DNA of 32,379 nt from Planctomycetota bacterium (GTDB lineage: Bacteria > Planctomycetota > Phycisphaerae > Sedimentisphaerales > Anaerobacaceae). Each line of letters begins with the position of its first letter. Position 1 is the first letter of the stretch. This document shows positions 29,400 through 32,379 of the stretch, piece by piece. The position numbers and the translations under genes are program-made. The stretch is taken from assembly GCA_023135865.1 (NCBI GenBank), contig JAGLSG010000057.1:1-32379 (forward strand), in the 5' to 3' direction. The notes under the pieces were generated by a model. The model made no database searches and was not told the DNA's origin. It saw only the letters and a program-made list of their open reading frames with translations.

Positions 29400-30013
29400 C
29401 TGTCTTTTTTACTCCCAACTGAAGCTGTCCACTCTTTGGCAAAATAGCCAACGGCGGTGTGCAGCCGACTCTTAACCGTTCCCATAGGTATACTCAAAAT
29501 GTCCGTCATTTGTTTGTAAGAAAGTTTGTTAAAATAAGCCAAAATCAGGATTTCTCGCAAATTTTCCGGCATATTCGCTATAATCTGCCTGACATACGAG
29601 GCAGTTTCGCTTCTTTGCAGCTCATTGAGAGGCGTTTGCGAATCATTATCAGTTAAGCCGCTCAAAACCTCATCCATCGACATTTCCTGATTTTCAGCTA
29701 TGCTGCCCACCGAAATAGCAGCTGTTCTCTGCTGCTTGCGAAGTGCATCTTTCGCTTTATTGGCGGCTATTGTGAACAGCCACGGCCGAAGCGGACGACT
29801 ATTGTCAAAACTGCTGCGGCTGTTAAAAAGCTGCAAAAATGTTTCCTGAAAAACATCTTCGAGCAGGTCGCGGTTATTCAAAAAACGCCTTAAAAACATA
29901 TAAAGGCCGTCTTTATAACGGCTTACAATCTCACGAAAAGCCGCCTCATCGCCGTCTCCATAGCGAATGAGAAGTTCGGCATCAGTTTGTTTATCATTAA
30001 CAGGTTTCATCAT
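29396..30013 (-). CDS. ECF-family RNA polymerase sigma factor
   Basis: This is a 205-aa sigma-70-family extracytoplasmic-function factor. Region 2 lies at about 20-95: AFREIVSRYKDGLYMFLRRFLNNRDLLEDVFQ, then TFLQLF and RPWLFTIAANKAKDALRK. Region 4 lies at about 140-195: MPENLREILILAYFNKLSYKQMTDIL, then PMGTVKSRLHTAV. Spacing and length are standard. AGGG seven bases upstream supports the ATG at 30013; a second ATG follows directly. The last codon overlaps the start of the anti-sigma gene, so the pair is translationally coupled. A near-consensus promoter and a 12-bp inverted repeat lie just upstream. Confidence 0.93.
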   Translation of the reverse strand: MMKPVNDKQTDAELLIRYGDGDEAAFREIVSRYKDGLYMFLRRFLNNRDLLEDVFQETFLQLFNSRSSFDNSRPLRPWLFTIAANKAKDALRKQQRTAAISVGSIAENQEMSMDEVLSGLTDNDSQTPLNELQRSETASYVRQIIANMPENLREILILAYFNKLSYKQMTDILSIPMGTVKSRLHTAVGYFAKEWTASVGSKKDR

Positions 30014-30046
30014 TAAACCCTATCTGCAGCGATATTAATCGCAAAC

Positions 30047-30075
30047 ATTATAAGTTATTAGTAATCGCGTTGAAA
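30047..30075 (-). promoter_or_regulatory. Candidate promoter for the sigma/anti-sigma operon
   Basis: On the minus strand a perfect TATAAT (30052-30047) is preceded after 17 bases by TTTCAA (30075-30070, 3/6). The start would be near 30040, giving a 27-nt leader. The upstream inverted repeat ends two bases from the -35 box. Confidence 0.55.
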
Positions 30076-30076
30076 C

Positions 30077-30118
30077 CCTTATTAGCAGAAATTGTCGGTT
30101 CCCGCACTGCTAATAAGG
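30077..30118. repeat. Perfect 12-bp inverted repeat upstream of the sigma operon
   Basis: CCTTATTAGCAG (30077-30088) and CTGCTAATAAGG (30107-30118) are perfect inverted copies around 18 bases. The element lies between the 3' end of tRNA-Ala and the sigma promoter. No T-run follows on either strand, so a regulator site is more likely than a terminator, though it could also form the end of the tRNA precursor. Confidence 0.75.
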
Positions 30119-30132
30119 CCGGAGAAATTATA

Positions 30133-30203
30133 TGGAGACGAAGGGAATCGAACCCTCATTCCCGCGATGCGACCGCGGTGTGCTCCCGTTACACCACGTC
30201 CCC
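30133..30203 (-). tRNA. tRNA-Ala (anticodon CGC)
   Basis: The minus strand folds into a full cloverleaf. The acceptor GGGGACG/CGTCTCC includes the G3-U70 pair that specifies alanine, with discriminator A. The D arm is GTGT/GCAC with GG in the loop. The anticodon stem is CCGCG/CGCGG with loop GTCGCAT (anticodon CGC). The variable loop has four bases and the T arm has the TTCGATT loop. Total 71 nt. CCA is not encoded. Confidence 0.95.
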
Positions 30204-30345
30204 ATTTGGGAGTGTGCGGATTTGGACATGAAACTTCTAATTATAAGTTTTTTTGTTTTCATAACTACCAACCCCGGCTCAAAGCCCAGGGATTCACTGG
30301 ATAATTTCATCCACAGATTGAAATCTGTACAATTGCAACAAAATA

Positions 30346-30858
30346 TTAAAAATGCCACTTTTCATAGCAAAGTATATTTTCCAATGGCTGACAATCATGC
30401 TGCTTTGGTTCGTCAGCCGAATAGCCGATAGCCATTAGCTCTATTATAGCAATGTTTTTGGGAATACCCAGTATTATTCTGACTTTTTCTGTATCAAACG
30501 AGCCGAGCCAGCAGCTGCCAAGCCCAAGCTCTGTTGCCTGCAAACAAATATGCTCAAGGGCTATTGCAACATCAATAGCTGCGATTGGCTGGCCGCATTT
30601 CATCACATAATCACTGTTACTGCAAGCCGTTATAATTAAACCGGCCTTTTCAAAAACTTCCGGCTTATTGGTCGTAGCGGCAAGTTGAGCTTTTATTTTT
30701 TTATCCGTAACAGCCACAAATCGCCAATCCTGCATATTTTTTGCAGACGGCGCCAGCCGGGCAGCTTCAAAAATTTTATCGAGCTTAGTCGGCTCAACCG
30801 CCCTGTCCTGATACGCTCTGCACGAATATCTCTTGCGAATAATTTCAAGCAATTCCAT
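30346..30858 (-). CDS. Nitroreductase-family FMN protein
   Basis: This is a 170-aa flavin oxidoreductase of the nitroreductase family, which uses NAD(P)H and FMN on nitro compounds, quinones or unknown natural substrates. It has the opening LLEIIRKRYSCRAYQDRAVEP with the FMN-phosphate Arg residues. APSAKNMQDWRFVAVTD follows (about 37-53), then LGSCWLGSFDTEKVR and the late IELMAIGYSADEP. The frame reaches back to 30933. The ATG at 30858 with GAGGTG upstream is preferred. It is a short member of the family, probably a homodimer. Its promoter overlaps that of tRNA-Val on the opposite strand. Confidence 0.9.
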   Translation of the reverse strand: MELLEIIRKRYSCRAYQDRAVEPTKLDKIFEAARLAPSAKNMQDWRFVAVTDKKIKAQLAATTNKPEVFEKAGLIITACSNSDYVMKCGQPIAAIDVAIALEHICLQATELGLGSCWLGSFDTEKVRIILGIPKNIAIIELMAIGYSADEPKQHDCQPLENILCYEKWHF

Positions 30859-30900
30859 AAAAACACCTCTAATTTTTAATAGCTTAATCTTGAGCGGCTG

Positions 30901-30929
30901 ATTATAAAATATCAAAAGTGTTGACGCAA
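30901..30929 (-). promoter_or_regulatory. Nitroreductase promoter
   Basis: On the minus strand TTGCGT (30929-30924) is followed after 17 bases by a perfect TATAAT (30906-30901). Its -35 box overlaps the -35 box of the tRNA-Val promoter by three bases. Confidence 0.6.
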
Positions 30930-30949
30930 GCACGAAAACCGTGTATCTT
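30921..30949 (+). promoter_or_regulatory. tRNA-Val promoter
   Basis: TTGACG (30921-30926, 5/6), a 17-base spacer and TATCTT (30944-30949, 4/6). The start would be near 30956, six bases before the mature tRNA 5' end. Confidence 0.7.
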
Positions 30950-30961
30950 ACTCGGTCTTTA

Positions 30962-31035
30962 GGGCGATTAGCTCAGTTGGCTAGAGCGCCTGCTTTACAC
31001 GCAGGAAGTCACAGGTTCGAGTCCTGTATCGCCCA
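30962..31035 (+). tRNA. tRNA-Val (anticodon TAC)
   Basis: This is a full 74-nt cloverleaf. The acceptor is GGGCGAT/ATCGCCC with discriminator A. The D arm is GCTC/GAGC with AGTTGGCTA loop. The anticodon stem is CCTGC/GCAGG with loop TTTACAC (anticodon TAC). The variable loop is AAGTC and the T arm ACAGG/CCTGT with TTCGAGT. CCA is not encoded. A small CCTTG/CAAGG hairpin follows at 31044-31058. Confidence 0.97.
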
Positions 31036-31195
31036 TTTAGTAAGGCCTTGCTGCACAAGGTGAGTTGATGCCAGACTTTCAAACAATTGGGCTAACATTG
31101 AAAATTTCGGCAAAAAAATCGCGTGAAAATACAAAAATCAAAAGGGGATTGATAAACCATACAAATTTTAGTGTGAGATTTTTAAGGAAAAGCAT

Positions 31196-31993
31196 ATGGC
31201 CAGGACAGTTATTGACAAAGATGTGAGGCGAAAAATTATGGATGCTCGCAGGATGGTTGAGCGAGTTTTCAAGGAGAATGGAAACGAAGCAGAAACAAGG
31301 AGGAGAATAGAACGCATATTTGAAAGCCTTTTAGGATATGATGTCTTTGACCACCTTAGCAGGGAAAGAGCAATCAGGGGAGCCGGAGAAACAGAACATG
31401 TTGATTTTGCTATCCAACTTGAACCCGGCCAAGATTCAGAACCTGTTATTATGGTCGAATTGAAAAGGGCAAGTGTAAATCTTACATTAAAACATCTTAA
31501 GCAGGTAACATCATATGCTATCGATTGTGGCTGTGAGTGGGTTTTGCTTACAAACAGCAGGGAATGGAAGCTATACCATGTCGAATTTGGCCAGCCGCCT
31601 ATAACAAAACTTATTGAACAATGGGATTTGCTTGAAGACAATGTCGCTGATTTAGCTGCAAAATTTCAGCATATTTCATACAGAACCGTTAAAAAGGGAG
31701 GGTTAGAGAGGTTGTGGGAAAAAGCATCTGTCCTTTCCGTGGACAGCTTATTGATGGCCATTACAAACGCAGATAGTTTAAAAATGCTATGTCGCATATT
31801 GAAAAAAAATGGTGGAGTAATCATCACTCCACCGGAAGTTGTCAAGGGGTTGCAAAAATTGTTCAACGAGGCAACTGCAATTGAATTATCGAAGATAAAA
31901 ATTGAGTTACCTGCCCGAAGAAAAAAACGCCCGAAGGAAAACGTGGCCGCATCGGAAACAGATCAGGAGGTCAAAAGCTTATCCGAATCTTGA
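31196..31993 (+). CDS. Standalone restriction-endonuclease-like protein (PD-(D/E)XK, HSDR_N type)
   Basis: This is a 265-aa protein. Residues about 15-150 resemble the N-terminal nuclease domain of type I restriction R subunits and predicted type IV enzymes. It opens with a helical segment ending RRRIERIFESLLGYDVFD, then D70 in EHVDFAIQL and E88-x-K90 in VIMVELKRA, which form the PD-(D/E)XK core. KQVTSYAIDCGCEWVLLTNSREWKLYHV follows. The C-terminal part (about 165-265) is helical and ends in a basic RRKKRPKE tail. No helicase domain and no methyltransferase or specificity gene is nearby. AAGGA about seven bases upstream marks the ATG. It lies 160 bp after tRNA-Val. Target unknown. Confidence 0.75.
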   Translation: MARTVIDKDVRRKIMDARRMVERVFKENGNEAETRRRIERIFESLLGYDVFDHLSRERAIRGAGETEHVDFAIQLEPGQDSEPVIMVELKRASVNLTLKHLKQVTSYAIDCGCEWVLLTNSREWKLYHVEFGQPPITKLIEQWDLLEDNVADLAAKFQHISYRTVKKGGLERLWEKASVLSVDSLLMAITNADSLKMLCRILKKNGGVIITPPEVVKGLQKLFNEATAIELSKIKIELPARRKKRPKENVAASETDQEVKSLSES

Positions 31994-32221
31994 GGGCATT
32001 GATTTTTACGACTGGCATTACAACTTTTGGTTAAAATTGTGATATATATGCTAATATTCTTCAAAAATGTCAAAATTTAGAGCTTATAAACACTTATACT
32101 GAATAAACTATTCACATTTCTATAATTTTCCTGCTAAAACACAACACTTTTTCATTGTGCATTACAATTCGGCAACTGGTACAATATGGCAGCAATTAAT
32201 TAAATCAAAACGGTAAAATTT

Positions 32222-32379
32222 ATGGATGACAAACAAGCAGAAAAAACGCCAAAAGTAGCAGCAAAATCGTTTATGGCGGTCGGGCCAACACTGCACTACA
32301 GTCATGAAAATGTGCAAAGATGCTGGCTGCTCGCAATTACAGCTTTTTGCGCAAGCTGCCTTTTGTGGTCGCAGCTGAC
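32222..32379 (+). CDS. N-terminus of a membrane protein (cut by window)
   Basis: The first 52 codons of an open frame run off the right edge. The start is polar (MDDKQAEKTPKVAAKSF), then MAVGPTLHYSHENVQRCW and a hydrophobic segment (about residues 35-50) that looks like a first membrane helix. I do not recognise the family with certainty. There is no strong ribosome site before the ATG. A good -10 box TACAAT lies at 32180-32185 with only a poor -35. Confidence 0.6.
   Translation, partial: MDDKQAEKTPKVAAKSFMAVGPTLHYSHENVQRCWLLAITAFCASCLLWSQL

Noticed and set aside
30309-30330. Terminator after the nitroreductase gene
   Set aside because: ACAGAT/ATCTGT form a small hairpin, but no T-run follows on the minus strand.
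31036-31195. Integration (att) site at tRNA-Val
   Set aside because: No repeat of the tRNA 3' end is seen in the rest of the window, and no integrase gene is present.

Overview
The window is chromosomal DNA of a Gram-negative bacterium of moderate, fairly AT-rich base composition. KdsB (KDO activation for LPS), MurA (peptidoglycan), an anti-sigma factor fused to a prepilin-like H-x(n)-DG domain, and a small family of basic proteins together suggest Planctomycetota, probably Phycisphaerae. That placement is inference from gene style, not from a marker gene. Most genes are housekeeping, densely packed and readable without frameshifts.

Layout. (1) 1-7132, minus strand: murA, then gap-pgk-rpe-accD-hisC-hisB (hisB runs off the left edge). 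This links lower glycolysis and the pentose phosphate pathway to fatty-acid and histidine synthesis. A 79-bp inverted-repeat element sits between gap and pgk. (2) 7181-10312: a CPBP membrane protease, dapB, a glycine-zipper lipoprotein with a strong terminator, and two small minus-strand genes. (3) 10624-10962: a 62-aa single-histone-fold protein of the bacterial histone type, as its own transcription unit with a long terminator. (4) 11214-16016, plus strand: a 33-residue lipoprotein overlapping a glycogen-synthase-like glycosyltransferase, then a GH57 amylase and a glycogen debranching enzyme. (5) 22292-16019, minus strand: trpE-G-D-F-B-A without trpC. It is preceded by a promoter, a 17-aa leader peptide with three consecutive Trp codons, and mutually exclusive antiterminator and terminator hairpins, which is a complete ribosome-mediated attenuator. 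(6) 22311-25670, plus strand: kdsB, an unknown membrane protein, and a divergent CTP synthase whose glutaminase triad has Cys in place of Glu. (7) 25849-30013: a coiled-coil lipoprotein, mtnN-queG, and an ECF sigma/anti-sigma pair. (8) 30133-end: tRNA-Ala(CGC), a nitroreductase, tRNA-Val(TAC), a standalone PD-(D/E)XK nuclease-like gene and the start of a membrane protein.

A recurring feature is 7-nt-period DNA. A GC-rich heptad (consensus GNNACGR) is inserted in the same reading frame in three unrelated genes (glycogen debranching enzyme, trpE, kdsB), encoding nearly the same peptide each time. AT-rich heptad arrays occur in the trpD-trpF gap, at the start of the CPBP gene, and again in the debranching enzyme.

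The strongest leads are the trp attenuator, the in-frame heptad insertions, the histone, and the CTP synthase with an altered triad.
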